This document shows, piece by piece, positions 1-8,345 of a stretch of DNA of 64,000 nucleotides. A program made the translations under genes and the position numbers. The DNA comes from Mycolicibacterium llatzerense. Lineage in GTDB: Bacteria; Actinomycetota; Actinomycetes; Mycobacteriales; Mycobacteriaceae. The notes below the pieces were generated by a model. That model was not told the DNA's origin. It saw only the letters and a program-made list of their open reading frames with translations, and made no database searches. The DNA is taken from the NCBI RefSeq assembly GCF_000878195.1, contig NZ_JXST01000036.1, positions 1 to 64,000 of the forward strand. Reading direction: 5' to 3'. Within the stretch, counting starts at the first letter, position 1, and the number at the start of each line of letters is the position of its first letter.

Positions 1-1
1 A

Positions 2-487
2 TACGACGGAACAGTCGACCGGATCGTCTCCATCGGCGCATTCGAACACTTCGGCCACGACCGCTACCCAGCGTTCTTCCAGATGGCCTACAACGCCCTC
101 CCACCCGACGGCATCATGCTGCTGCACACCATCTGCGGCACCGATCCGCGTTACACGAACCTGCCTGTGACGATCGACCTGCTGCGGTTCGTCAAGTTCA
201 TCATGACCGAGATTTTCCCGGGCGGCCGGCTGCCGTCCGCCCCGATGGTCCGCCAGCACGCCGCGGCGGCCGGATTCAAGGTGACCCGGGTCCAGTCACT
301 GCAGCCGCACTACGCGAGAACCCTCGACCTGTGGGCCGAAGCCCTGGAAGCCCACCGCGACGAAGCCATCGCAGTGCAGTCGGTCGAGGTCTACGACCGA
401 TACATGAAATACCTGACCGGGTGCGCGAAGATGTTCCGGCTGCGCCAGGTCGATGTCAACCAGTTCACGCTGCAGAAAGCCCCGTGA
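2..487 (+). CDS. Cyclopropane mycolic acid synthase family methyltransferase (3' part only)
   Basis: The reading frame is open from base 2 and ends with TGA at 485-487, so only the C-terminal 161 residues are in the window. The visible part begins in the SAM-fold core with an SIGAFEHFG segment, the signature of cyclopropane/mycolic-acid synthases (CmaA, PcaA, MmaA, UfaA families), and ends with the family's helical tail (FRLRQVDVNQFTLQ). These SAM-dependent enzymes introduce methyl or cyclopropane groups into unsaturated acyl chains. Which member this is cannot be decided without the N-terminal half. It converges on the CYP126 gene, with a long hairpin in the gap. Confidence 0.85.
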   Translation, partial: YDGTVDRIVSIGAFEHFGHDRYPAFFQMAYNALPPDGIMLLHTICGTDPRYTNLPVTIDLLRFVKFIMTEIFPGGRLPSAPMVRQHAAAAGFKVTRVQSLQPHYARTLDLWAEALEAHRDEAIAVQSVEVYDRYMKYLTGCAKMFRLRQVDVNQFTLQKAP

Positions 488-537
488 TTTGTGCACGATT
501 TTCCGCGCCACCCGCGGATTTTCGTGCACAAATCACG
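483..537. terminator. Bidirectional hairpin terminator, 25-nt arms
   Basis: Arms 483-507 and 513-537 are reverse complements except for a 3-nt internal bulge, with a 5-nt loop. The hairpin overlaps the stop codons of both convergent genes (TGA at 485-487 and TGA on the minus strand at 533-535). The outer stem contains GTGATTTGTGCACGA. The same GTGATTTGT core occurs in the terminator at 4797-4845. There is no downstream U-run. Confidence 0.75.
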
Positions 538-1750
538 ACAGGGTGACCCAGAGGTGCCGCAGCCCGGTGTGCCGGTTGCTACGAGTCCATTCCGGTGGCT
601 GAACGACCTGGATGTCCGGGAACCGGGCCAGCAGCTCGTCGAACAGGACCCGCAGCTCCAGCCGCGCCAGGTTCGCGCCCAGGCAGTAGTGCAGTCCCTG
701 CCCGAATCCCAAGTGCGGATTGGGTTTCCGGGCCACGTCGAAGGCCATGGGATCGGTGAACACCCGCTCGTCGCGGTTGGCCGAACCTTCCCAGACCACG
801 ACTTTCTGCCCCGCCTCGATGGTGCACCCGCCCATCTCGACGGTGCGGGTGGCGGTACGCCGCTTCGACGGCGACGGCGAGGTCCAGCGCACCATCTCCT
901 CGATCGCCGACGGCAGCAGTGCCGGGTCCGCGCGTAGCAGTGCCAGCTGAGATGGGTTCTCGCACAAGGCCAACAGCCCGCCGGCGACCGAGTTGCGGGT
1001 GGTCTCCGCGCCCGCACTGAACAGCAGGTTGAAGAACAGATAGACCTCGAGGTCTGACACGTCTTCGGCGTTGGCCACCACGGACAGCATGTCGTCGGTG
1101 GGTTCGGCCCGCTTGGACGCGATCAACTCCATCCCGAAGTTGTACATCCGCGACCCGGCTTCCTGCACCGACAACCGGGTGATGGCGGCCTTGCGCGAAC
1201 CGCCGAAGTCGAAACTCGGCTCGATCGCCTCGAACAGCCAATGTCGTTGCGACTCAGGGATACCCATCAGGATGCAGATCATCTGCATGGGCAGCTCGGC
1301 GGCGATGTCGACCAGGAAGTCAAATGGCACGCCCGGCTTCACCGCGTCCAGCAGCGCCTGGGTTCGCGCACGCAGGTCATCCTCGACCCGCGTGATCATC
1401 CGCGGCGTCAGCCCCGACGAGACCAGCCGCCGGATCTCCGCGTGCCGCGGGTCGTCCATCATGTTCAGCACCTGGCCGGCGATGGACAGGTCCTGGATCA
1501 GGGTCCCGCCAAACGGCCGCGAACCGCCCGTCACCGACGAGAACGTCACCGGATCACGCAGTACCGCAAGGGTTTCGGCATGGCTGGCAACGGACCAGAA
1601 GCCCTCGCCGTCCGGGGTGTTCTCGGTCGGCTCGTGCCAGTACACCGGGGCTTCGGAGCGGTGCCGCGCGAACAGCTCGTGCGGGAAACCCGCAGCGAAG
1701 TTGTCGAGGTCGGTCAGGTCGACCCCGGCGAGACTTCGCGCCAGGGTCAC
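533..1750 (-). CDS. cyp126: Cytochrome P450, CYP126 family
   Basis: This is a 405-aa soluble haem monooxygenase. Visible P450 landmarks are the I-helix AGAETT (246-251), ExxR (E285-R288) and the haem loop FGQGLHYCLG with Cys356. The sequence closely resembles what I recall of M. tuberculosis CYP126 (Rv0778), including the N-terminal DLTDLDNFA and the NMMDDPRH segment, and it has the same neighbour, purB. The GTG start at 1750 overlaps the purB stop by 4 nt (GTGA), so the two are probably co-transcribed and translationally coupled. The physiological substrate of CYP126 is not established; the link to purine synthesis is positional only. Confidence 0.9.
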   Translation of the reverse strand: MTLARSLAGVDLTDLDNFAAGFPHELFARHRSEAPVYWHEPTENTPDGEGFWSVASHAETLAVLRDPVTFSSVTGGSRPFGGTLIQDLSIAGQVLNMMDDPRHAEIRRLVSSGLTPRMITRVEDDLRARTQALLDAVKPGVPFDFLVDIAAELPMQMICILMGIPESQRHWLFEAIEPSFDFGGSRKAAITRLSVQEAGSRMYNFGMELIASKRAEPTDDMLSVVANAEDVSDLEVYLFFNLLFSAGAETTRNSVAGGLLALCENPSQLALLRADPALLPSAIEEMVRWTSPSPSKRRTATRTVEMGGCTIEAGQKVVVWEGSANRDERVFTDPMAFDVARKPNPHLGFGQGLHYCLGANLARLELRVLFDELLARFPDIQVVQPPEWTRSNRHTGLRHLWVTLS

Positions 1751-3165
1751 AGGATGGCGCCCGAGGTGTACTTGGCCGCCTCCGGGTACTGCCCGACCAA
1801 CCGGTCCACCGCAGCCACCACGGCGTCGACCTGGTCACCGGACGCACCGCTGAACGCTTGCTTGTCGGCCAGCGCCGCATCGAGTTCGACGCGGTCGAGC
1901 GGCAGGCGCGGATCGGCGGCCAACCGGTCCAGAAGGTCGGGTTCCAAACCCTTTTCGCGCATCGCCAGCGCCACCGCGACGGCGTGCTCCTTGATGACCT
2001 CGTGTGCGGTCTCGCGGCCGACGCCGGCGCGTACCGCGGCCATCAGGATGCGGGTCGTCGCCAGGAACGGCAGGTAGCGGTCCAGCTCACGCTGGATCAC
2101 CGCCGGGTAGGCGCCGAACTCGTCGAGCACCGTCAGGAACGTCTCGGTCTGCCCGTCGATCGCGAAGAACGCATCGGGCAGCGCGACACGGCGCACCACC
2201 GAGCAGAAGACGTCGCCCTCATTCCATTGCGCCCCAGCCAGTTCCGCGGCCATCGAGCCGTAGCCGCGCAGCACGACCTGCAGACCGTTGACACGTTCAC
2301 ACGACCGGGTGTTCATCTTGTGCGGCATGGCCGACGAGCCGACCTGCCCGGGCGCGAAGCCCTCGGTGGCCAGTTCGTGGCCGGCCATCAGCCGGATGGT
2401 GTGCGCGAACGACGACGGACCGGCGCCCAACTGCACCAGCGCGGACAGCACGTCATGGTCGAGCGACCGTGGGTACACCTGGCCGACCGAGGTGAAAACC
2501 TCGGTGAATCCCAGGAATTCAGCGACCCGGCGCTCCAGGTCGGCGAGCCGCGAGGCGTCACCGCCGAACAGGTCCAGCATGTCCTGCGCGGTCCCCATCG
2601 GGCCCTTGATGCCGCGCAGCGGGTACCGGTCGATCAGCTCCCGCAGCCGGGTCAGCGCGACCAGGGTCTCTTCGGCTGCCGAGGCGAACCGCTTGCCGAG
2701 GGTGGTGGCCTGCGCCGCCACGTTGTGCGAGCGACCGGCCATCACCAGGTCGCGGTACAGCGCGGCGCGCTCGGCGAGCCGCGCCACCACCGCGACACCG
2801 TGGGAGAACACCAGTTCCAGCGACTGCCGGATCTGCAGCTGCTCGACGTTCTCGGTGAGGTCGCGGCTCGTCATGCCTTTATGCACGTGCTCGTGGCCGG
2901 CCAGCGCGTTGAATTCTTCGATGCGCGCCTTGACGTCGTGGCGGGTGACGCGTTCGCGCGCGGCGATGGACGCCAGGTCGACCTGCTCCAGCACGCGCTC
3001 GTAGTCGGCCACCACCCCGTCCGGCACGGCCACCCCGAGCTCGGACTGCGCGCGCAGCACTGCCAGCCACAGCCGGCGTTCGGCGACGATCTTGTTCTCC
3101 GGTGACCAGATGGCCACCATCTCGTCGCTGGCGTAACGGTTGGCCAGCACATTGGGGATGCTCAC
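1747..3165 (-). CDS. purB: Adenylosuccinate lyase
   Basis: A 472-aa fumarase/aspartase-superfamily enzyme that splits SAICAR to AICAR and adenylosuccinate to AMP in purine synthesis. Signature segments are TSRDLTEN (99-106), the catalytic-histidine region SHNVAAQ (146-152) and the mobile loop GSSAMPHKMN (276-285). Its length is normal. The GTG start (3163-3165) is preceded by TAGGCT (minus strand, 3179-3174) 8 nt upstream, so the transcript has almost no leader. A perfect 10-bp palindrome GGCTTAAGCC (3168-3177) overlaps this promoter and could be an operator. purB is the first gene of a probable two-gene operon with cyp126. Confidence 0.95.
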   Translation of the reverse strand: MSIPNVLANRYASDEMVAIWSPENKIVAERRLWLAVLRAQSELGVAVPDGVVADYERVLEQVDLASIAARERVTRHDVKARIEEFNALAGHEHVHKGMTSRDLTENVEQLQIRQSLELVFSHGVAVVARLAERAALYRDLVMAGRSHNVAAQATTLGKRFASAAEETLVALTRLRELIDRYPLRGIKGPMGTAQDMLDLFGGDASRLADLERRVAEFLGFTEVFTSVGQVYPRSLDHDVLSALVQLGAGPSSFAHTIRLMAGHELATEGFAPGQVGSSAMPHKMNTRSCERVNGLQVVLRGYGSMAAELAGAQWNEGDVFCSVVRRVALPDAFFAIDGQTETFLTVLDEFGAYPAVIQRELDRYLPFLATTRILMAAVRAGVGRETAHEVIKEHAVAVALAMREKGLEPDLLDRLAADPRLPLDRVELDAALADKQAFSGASGDQVDAVVAAVDRLVGQYPEAAKYTSGAIL

Positions 3166-3190
3166 GGGGCTTAAGCCTACTTCGGCCTAT

Positions 3191-3805
3191 TTACAGGGCG
3201 ATCCGGCGTTCTTGGTCGAAGGGCGCCAAGACGTCGATGACGTCCACGAGGGTCGCCCGGGCCGTCGCACGCGGGCCGTCACCGTCACTGACCATCGAGG
3301 CGACCACCGCCCCGTCCACCGCGCAGACCAGGGCCGTCAGCAGTTCGGCGCGCACCGAGCGCCCCGACCGTTCCACCACCTCGATGACGGCGTCGGAACG
3401 CTGCTTGAGGATCCGTCGCTGCACGTCCCGCAGCCCGGGCTGGCGAGCGCAGGCGATGTAGCGCTCGTAGCGGGAAATCAGCTGGTCGGACGCCCGGTTA
3501 CCGTCGCCGACCAGCAGGTCGACCAGCAGATCGGCCGTCGCGTCGGCGCCGCGGCGGCGCCGAGACAGTGTCGAAACCCGCAGCCGCAGCTGCTGCGATT
3601 CGGATTCGCCGACGTGCTCGACGGCCTTTTCGATGAGGTCGTCGAGGGACGAGAAGTAGTACGTCGTGGAGGCCAGCGGCAGCCCGGCTCGCTGCGCCAC
3701 GGAGCGGTGCCGGACGGCGTCGAAGCCCCCCTCGCACAGCAGCTCGGCGGCGGCGCTGACCAGCGCATACCGTCGCCGTTCCCCCTTAGGGGTGACTGCT
3801 GTCAT
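3191..3805 (-). CDS. TetR-family regulator (Rv0775-like)
   Basis: A 204-aa regulator with an N-terminal TetR DNA-binding domain (RRRYALVSAAAELL, then the recognition helix around LASTTYYFSSLDDLI) and a ligand-binding C-terminal domain without a clear ligand signature. I chose the ATG at 3805 over the upstream ATG at 3835 because MTAVTPKGERRR matches the start I recall for M. tuberculosis Rv0775, and the longer form only adds ten non-conserved residues. It lies upstream of purB on the same strand (25-nt gap) and diverges from the esterase gene across about 108 bp. That gap contains the palindrome GTGATCAC and would be the natural place for its operator. Confidence 0.85.
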   Translation of the reverse strand: MTAVTPKGERRRYALVSAAAELLCEGGFDAVRHRSVAQRAGLPLASTTYYFSSLDDLIEKAVEHVGESESQQLRLRVSTLSRRRRGADATADLLVDLLVGDGNRASDQLISRYERYIACARQPGLRDVQRRILKQRSDAVIEVVERSGRSVRAELLTALVCAVDGAVVASMVSDGDGPRATARATLVDVIDVLAPFDQERRIAL

Positions 3806-3913
3806 CACCAGGTAAATGCTGCCAGCAATGGTCACGTGGTGATCACGAATTGACGTAATCCATTAGGCATTACTCAGGAATGACGCCTGGTGGCCGATGG
3901 CATGATGGCGGCC

Positions 3914-4798
3914 ATGACAGAGCTGAGCCGACGCGCCGTCCTCCGTCTCGGAGCGGGCGCGGCCGCAGGGGCCGCCGGCGCGTTCGCGTTGGGGTCGACG
4001 ATCAACCGCCCGGCCGTCACCGCGCAACCGGTGACGATGACGAGCGTGGGAACGCCGCTGGCGCCACCCCCGGCCGTCGCGGACCCGGCCCCCACCTACG
4101 TGACGGGCTCGTTCGTCTCTCAGGCCCGCGGCGGTGTCTCGACCAACTGGGCCATCGCCCGCCCGCCGGGCCAGACCGCGCCGCTGCGCCCCGTGATCGC
4201 GCTCCACGGCAAAGGCAGCGATGCCGCGACCGTGATGGCCGGCGGTGTGGAACAGGGGCTCGCGCAGGCCGTGGCGGCGGGCCTGCCGCCGTTCGCGGTG
4301 GTGGCCGTCGACGGCGGTGGCGGCTACTGGCACAAGCGGGCGTCCGGTGAGGATGCCAGCGCGATGGTGCTCGACGAGCTGATCCCGATGCTGGCCGGTC
4401 AGGGGCTGGATACCTCGCGGGTGGGCTTCCTCGGCTGGTCGATGGGCGGTTACGGCGCGCTGCTGCTGGGCGGTCGGCTGGGGGCGGCCCGGACCGCGGC
4501 GATCTGCGCGGTGAGTCCGGCGTTGTGGACGTCATCCGGCGCGACGGCTCCGGGCGCCTTCGATGGCGCGGGCGACTACGCGGCCAATTCGGTGTGGGGA
4601 CTGCCCGGGCTGGCGGGCATCCCGATCCGGATCGACTGCGGCGACAGCGACCCGTTCTACTCGGCGACCAAGCAGTTCATCGCCCAACTGCCGAACGGAG
4701 CGGCGGGCGGGTTCTCCCCCGGCGGGCACGACGGGGCGTTCTGGAGCTCACAGCTGCCCGCCGAGATCTCGTGGCTGGCCCCGCTTTTGACTGCGTGA
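3914..4798 (+). CDS. Tat-exported serine esterase (Rv0774c-like)
   Basis: A 294-aa alpha/beta-hydrolase. The start ATG at 3914 puts a twin-arginine motif (SRRAVLRLG) at residues 5-13, ahead of an alanine/glycine-rich hydrophobic stretch, so export by the Tat pathway is likely. The upstream ATGs at 3890 and 3902 would move the motif inward. The nucleophile elbow is GWSMGG (Ser176), an oxyanion-type LHGKG lies at 98-102 and a candidate catalytic histidine is in GGHDGAFW near the C-terminus. I recall the M. tuberculosis counterpart as an extracellular esterase. It ends inside the terminator palindrome shared with the convergent purD. Confidence 0.8.
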   Translation: MTELSRRAVLRLGAGAAAGAAGAFALGSTINRPAVTAQPVTMTSVGTPLAPPPAVADPAPTYVTGSFVSQARGGVSTNWAIARPPGQTAPLRPVIALHGKGSDAATVMAGGVEQGLAQAVAAGLPPFAVVAVDGGGGYWHKRASGEDASAMVLDELIPMLAGQGLDTSRVGFLGWSMGGYGALLLGGRLGAARTAAICAVSPALWTSSGATAPGAFDGAGDYAANSVWGLPGLAGIPIRIDCGDSDPFYSATKQFIAQLPNGAAGGFSPGGHDGAFWSSQLPAEISWLAPLLTA

Positions 4799-4845
4799 TT
4801 TCGGCGTGATTTGTAGCGGTGAGCGATACAAATCACGCCGAAATC
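4797..4845. terminator. Perfect 19-bp palindrome, bidirectional terminator
   Basis: Arms 4797-4815 and 4827-4845 are perfect reverse complements around an 11-nt loop. The hairpin starts within the esterase stop codon (4796-4798) and ends 1 nt before the purD stop codon (4847-4849), so it serves both strands. It shares GTGATTTGT with the stem at 483-537. Confidence 0.85.
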
Positions 4846-4846
4846 G

Positions 4847-6115
4847 CTAGAGGGAGATGCGGCCCTCGGCGGCCGCGAGGCCGATATCTGTGCGGAAGTG
4901 GCTGCCCGGCAAGCGAACTGACTCGATGATCCGGTAGGCGTCGGCCCGCGCGGCTGCCAGGTCTGCACCGGTGCCGACCACCGACAGCACCCGGCCGCCG
5001 GAGGAGACGACGCTGCCGTCGGCCCGGCGGGTGGTGCCCGCGTGCAGCACGCCGGCCGTCTCCGATCCGGTGATCACGTCCCCGACGCGGGGGCGACCCG
5101 GGTAGTTCTCGGCGGCCACGACGACGGTGACGGCCGAGCCGTCCTGCCACTGCAGCTCGCCCAGCGAGCCCAGGGTTCCGGTGGCGGCGGCGTTCAGCAG
5201 CGAACCCAGCGGGGTCTCCAGCAGCGCCAGCACCGCCTGGGTCTCGGGATCGCCGAAGCGGCAGTTGAATTCGACGACGGCCGGCCCCTGCGAGGTGATG
5301 GCCAGGCCCGCGTACAGCAGCCCGGAGAACGCGCTGTCACGCCGAACCAGTTCAGCGGCAACGGGTTTGACGACCTCGTCGACGATCTGGTCGACGACGG
5401 CGGCGGGCAGCCACGGCAACGGCGTGTAGGCGCCCATGCCACCGGTGTTGGGTCCGCTGTCGTTGTCGCCGACGCGCTTGAAGTCCTGGGCGGGCAGCAG
5501 CGGCACCACGGTCTCGCCGTCGACGACGCAGAACAGCGACACCTCGGGTCCGTCGAGGAACGACTCGAGCAGCACCGGGTGGCCGGACTCGAGCAGTTCG
5601 GCGGCGTGCGCGCGGGCCGCGTCGCGGTCAGCGGAGACGACGACGCCCTTGCCGGCGGCCAGGCCGTCGTCCTTGACGACCCACGCCTGCTGACCGGCAG
5701 GCGGGCCGAAGCGGTCCAGTGCTGCGTCGAGGTGAGCGGGGTTGTCGACGATCTCGCTGGTCGCGGTGCGAACCCCGGCAGCGGCCATGACGTCCTTGGC
5801 GAATGCCTTCGAGCCTTCGATGCGGGCGGCGTCCTTGGACGGTCCGAAGCAGGCGATGCCGGCCGCACGCAGGGCGTCGGCCACGCCGAGCACCAAAGGC
5901 ACCTCGGGCCCGATCACCACCAGGTCGGCGGACAGCTTCCTGGCCAGCGCGACCACCTCGTCGGCGGCGGTGATGTCGACGTCGTGTTGTTCGGCGACGG
6001 CGGAGGTGCCGGCATTGCCGGGAGCGACGGCCAGGTAGTCCACCTGGGGGTCGCGGCTCAGGGCAAGCAGCAGGGCATGTTCACGGGCTCCAGAGCCGAT
6101 CACGAGGACTCGCAC
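4847..6115 (-). CDS. purD: Phosphoribosylamine-glycine ligase (GARS)
   Basis: A 422-aa ATP-grasp ligase joining glycine to phosphoribosylamine, step 2 of purine synthesis. It starts with the N-terminal Rossmann-like MRVLVIGSGAREHAL and contains the ATP-grasp segment GPNTGGMGAY and the EFNCRFGDPE metal/ATP site. I chose GTG at 6115 rather than the GTG at 6121 because MRVLVIGSG is the usual N-terminus, and a TAGTGT hexamer (minus strand 6127-6122) lies exactly 6 nt upstream, predicting a leaderless mRNA. It converges on the esterase gene and diverges from the EspA-like gene. Confidence 0.93.
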   Translation of the reverse strand: MRVLVIGSGAREHALLLALSRDPQVDYLAVAPGNAGTSAVAEQHDVDITAADEVVALARKLSADLVVIGPEVPLVLGVADALRAAGIACFGPSKDAARIEGSKAFAKDVMAAAGVRTATSEIVDNPAHLDAALDRFGPPAGQQAWVVKDDGLAAGKGVVVSADRDAARAHAAELLESGHPVLLESFLDGPEVSLFCVVDGETVVPLLPAQDFKRVGDNDSGPNTGGMGAYTPLPWLPAAVVDQIVDEVVKPVAAELVRRDSAFSGLLYAGLAITSQGPAVVEFNCRFGDPETQAVLALLETPLGSLLNAAATGTLGSLGELQWQDGSAVTVVVAAENYPGRPRVGDVITGSETAGVLHAGTTRRADGSVVSSGGRVLSVVGTGADLAAARADAYRIIESVRLPGSHFRTDIGLAAAEGRISL

Positions 6116-6187
6116 AGCCACACACTAATAGCTGGTCGGCTCGTCCTAAACTGGGCAGGCCCGACGCACGCGAGGAGGTCCACACCG

Positions 6188-6679
6188 GTGGAGCCGCTGG
6201 ATGCCTTCCTGCTGATGTGGGAACGGGCCCGCGCCACCTTCGGCGAGGGCGTTCCGCACGATCGCACCGAGTTCGACAAGAGCGCGGAGCTGCGCGGGCT
6301 GCAGGAGCAGGTGAAGGCCGCGGGTCCCGGATCGCACTGGACGGGCGGCGCAGCCGACCGCTACGCCGACGCCAACCACCAGCACGCCCAGGCCCTCGGC
6401 CGGCTGGCCGATATCGACAAGCGCGTGGGCGACGAACTCGAGCGGTCCGCCGACGTGGTCAACGGCGGGCGCCGGGAACTCGACGCGCTCAAGCAGTGGG
6501 TGAACGACCTCGCCGACGAGGCCAAGAAGACACCGACCGCCGCCGCCGACCACGCGCTGTGGTCGGCGATCGGCAAGGCCAGCGGCGATGTCGCCGACAT
6601 CATCCAGCGCTCACACACAGACCTGTCGGGGGTCGCGGGGCGAATCCAGAGTCTCGACAGCGAGTTCGACGACTTCTGA
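6188..6679 (+). CDS. EspA/EspE-like N-terminal domain protein
   Basis: A 163-aa helical protein without a signal peptide. Residues 50-90 (WTGGAADRYADANHQHAQAL, then LADIDKRV) resemble the N-terminal helical hairpin of the ESX-1 associated proteins EspA and EspE, where a WxG-type turn sits between two helices (EspA has WLGSAADKYAGKN). The GTG start at 6188 is supported by a strong GAGGAGG ribosome-binding site at 6172-6178, 9 nt upstream. The protein ends soon after the helical domain (final residues SEFDDF), so it lacks the long C-terminal region of EspA. It is monocistronic between purD (divergent) and an unknown gene (convergent, 6-nt gap). Whether it is secreted by an ESX system is inference. 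Confidence 0.6.
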   Translation: MEPLDAFLLMWERARATFGEGVPHDRTEFDKSAELRGLQEQVKAAGPGSHWTGGAADRYADANHQHAQALGRLADIDKRVGDELERSADVVNGGRRELDALKQWVNDLADEAKKTPTAAADHALWSAIGKASGDVADIIQRSHTDLSGVAGRIQSLDSEFDDF

Positions 6680-6685
6680 GCGCGC

Positions 6686-7912
6686 CTAGACCACCGTCAG
6701 CGGCAGGGACTTGCGTTCTTCGAACACCCACGCCGCCCCGCTGCTGACCTTGCACACCGAGACCTCGCCGAGTTCCTTTGCCGGGGTGTCGGTTTCGACG
6801 AATCGGACGGTCCAGTCGGTGTCGGTGCCCGACACCTCCGCCCGCAGCAGCGGGTTGACGGCCGTCGCGATCGCCTGCAGCGGCAGGACGGATCCCGGGG
6901 ACACCAGGGCGATCCAGGCGTCGTCCTCGTGCGCCGGCGAGGGGCGCACGTGCGCCTCGTCACCCGAAACATCAACGGAGACATAGGCGGCCGGGTTGAG
7001 CAGCGGATGCAGCTCCAGCACGCGAAGGGCGCCGGCGGCGTCGTTCGGCAGCTCCAGCACCCGCCGGATGCGTTCGGCCGCAACACCGGAGATGCCGATC
7101 AGCGACTTGGTCCGGATCGACCGTTCCTTGTCGACGTCGCCATTGCACCGGGCCCGGACCGCCAGCGCGAAGGACAGCACCAGCAGGTGCATCTGCAGGC
7201 ACACCTCGTCGGCAATGCGTACCAGGGCCGAGTGCGAGAAGGCGGAGAAGTCGACGTCGCTCAGCAGCGGGCCGGAGTAGTCGGCCTGACCGTCGTCGGA
7301 CGGATCGATCGCATCGAGCTCGCAGTTGTATGCACCACTCGCGCCGATGATGTCGAGCTGCGGGATGAACCCGACCTCGGGATAGGACTCGTCGATGGTG
7401 ACGGTCCACGCGCAGGCCGGCGTTCGGCCCGCCGGCACGCGCGGCGGCCGGTGGATGGGGCGCACCTGGCAGCGCCGGTTTGTCGCCAGCGCCGTCGCGT
7501 CGAACGTCGGGTCCTCGATGTCGTGGCACATGCCGCGCACGTAATCGGGGCCCATGGGCTCGACATCCATGAGGGCGCCGCAGTGGTCGAGGTGGAACTC
7601 GCCGTGCCAGCGATCATGCACGGTGTACCGGAAATCCATGAACTGCGGCGGCGCGCCGATGTCGAGCTGCAGCCCCTTGAAGATCGTGATGACGTCCACG
7701 CCTTCGTATTTCAGCGCCTTCTGCATCCGCTTGGTGTACAGCGGGCTGGAGCCGGCCCACTCCTCGATGGCGACCTGCAGCATCTCTTCGCGGCCGAATT
7801 CGACGATGCACCAGGCCATTCCGGCGCGGTCGATGAGCTGGCCGATCAGCAGCAGCTCCGGCACCAGCGCGGCGAGCTCGGCACGCGACAGCGAGGCATA
7901 CCTACTGGTCAT
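6686..7912 (-). CDS. Conserved protein of unknown function, last gene of the aldA operon
   Basis: A 408-aa protein that I do not recognise. It has no signal peptide or membrane segment. The N-terminal half carries His/Cys/Asp-rich segments (DRWHGEFHLDHCGALMDVEP and GMCHDIEDPTFDATA) that look like a possible metal or ligand site. The middle contains a hydrophobic helix (LQMHLLVLSFALAVRAR) followed by a C-terminal region rich in beta segments. The ATG at 7912 overlaps the upstream CMD gene by 11 nt, so translation is probably coupled and the protein is likely to work with the aldA-SDR-dehydrogenase-CMD pathway. I do not recall a counterpart at this position in M. tuberculosis, where purD follows Rv0771 directly. 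Confidence 0.75.
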   Translation of the reverse strand: MTSRYASLSRAELAALVPELLLIGQLIDRAGMAWCIVEFGREEMLQVAIEEWAGSSPLYTKRMQKALKYEGVDVITIFKGLQLDIGAPPQFMDFRYTVHDRWHGEFHLDHCGALMDVEPMGPDYVRGMCHDIEDPTFDATALATNRRCQVRPIHRPPRVPAGRTPACAWTVTIDESYPEVGFIPQLDIIGASGAYNCELDAIDPSDDGQADYSGPLLSDVDFSAFSHSALVRIADEVCLQMHLLVLSFALAVRARCNGDVDKERSIRTKSLIGISGVAAERIRRVLELPNDAAGALRVLELHPLLNPAAYVSVDVSGDEAHVRPSPAHEDDAWIALVSPGSVLPLQAIATAVNPLLRAEVSGTDTDWTVRFVETDTPAKELGEVSVCKVSSGAAWVFEERKSLPLTVV

Positions 7913-8345
7913 CGAGCTCGGTCCCGGTGTTCATCTTGACCGCGGCGTTGACGTTGGCCTTGCGGTCCTCGCCGAGACCCTTCTCGGCAGCCTTACGCCG
8001 CCTGGCCACCACCTTGGACACCGCTCCGTTGAATGCCGAACCGAGCGGGAAGCCGAGGTACTGGGTGAGGAAGATGCCGATGTCCTTGAGTTCGGCCTCG
8101 GTGAACTCCTCGTTGAGCAATGCGGCGTTGACCTGGATTTCCGCGAGATCCTGCGAGCCGACGGCAGTGACGCAGGTGAACGTCATGAGCCGCTTCTCCC
8201 GCATGGACAGTCCGGGCTTGCTCCAGATGGTGCCGAACAGGTGATCCACGGTGAGGTCGAAGTACGGGTCGCCCTCGATGTTGGGCATCTCCCAGCCGTA
8301 GACCTCGTTCATCTTCGCCAAGCCCTTGGCGCGCAACTCGTCCAT
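7902..8345 (-). CDS. Carboxymuconolactone decarboxylase (CMD) family protein, Rv0771-like
   Basis: A 147-aa all-helical CMD/AhpD-like protein (segments MREKRLMTFTCVTAVG and ELKDIGIFLTQYLGFP). It has one cysteine in the core rather than the CxxC of AhpD peroxidases, so a decarboxylase or lactone-related role is more likely than disulfide chemistry. The ATG at 8345 overlaps the upstream stop by 1 nt (TGATG). The alternative GTG at 8348 would lie only 2 nt from GAAGGAG, whereas the ATG has a 5-nt spacer, so I prefer the ATG. It is the fourth gene of the aldA operon, matching the M. tuberculosis Rv0768-Rv0771 order as I remember it. Confidence 0.85.
   Translation of the reverse strand: MDELRAKGLAKMNEVYGWEMPNIEGDPYFDLTVDHLFGTIWSKPGLSMREKRLMTFTCVTAVGSQDLAEIQVNAALLNEEFTEAELKDIGIFLTQYLGFPLGSAFNGAVSKVVARRRKAAEKGLGEDRKANVNAAVKMNTGTELDDQ

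Noticed and set aside
391..1241. Overlapping ORFs within the CYP126 gene on both strands
   Set aside because: Arg/Ala/Pro-rich shadow frames caused by high GC content; no start signals or recognisable motifs.
5042..6679. 545-aa plus-strand ORF
   Set aside because: The first part is antisense to purD; only the EspA-like part after GTG 6188 has a ribosome-binding site and family similarity.
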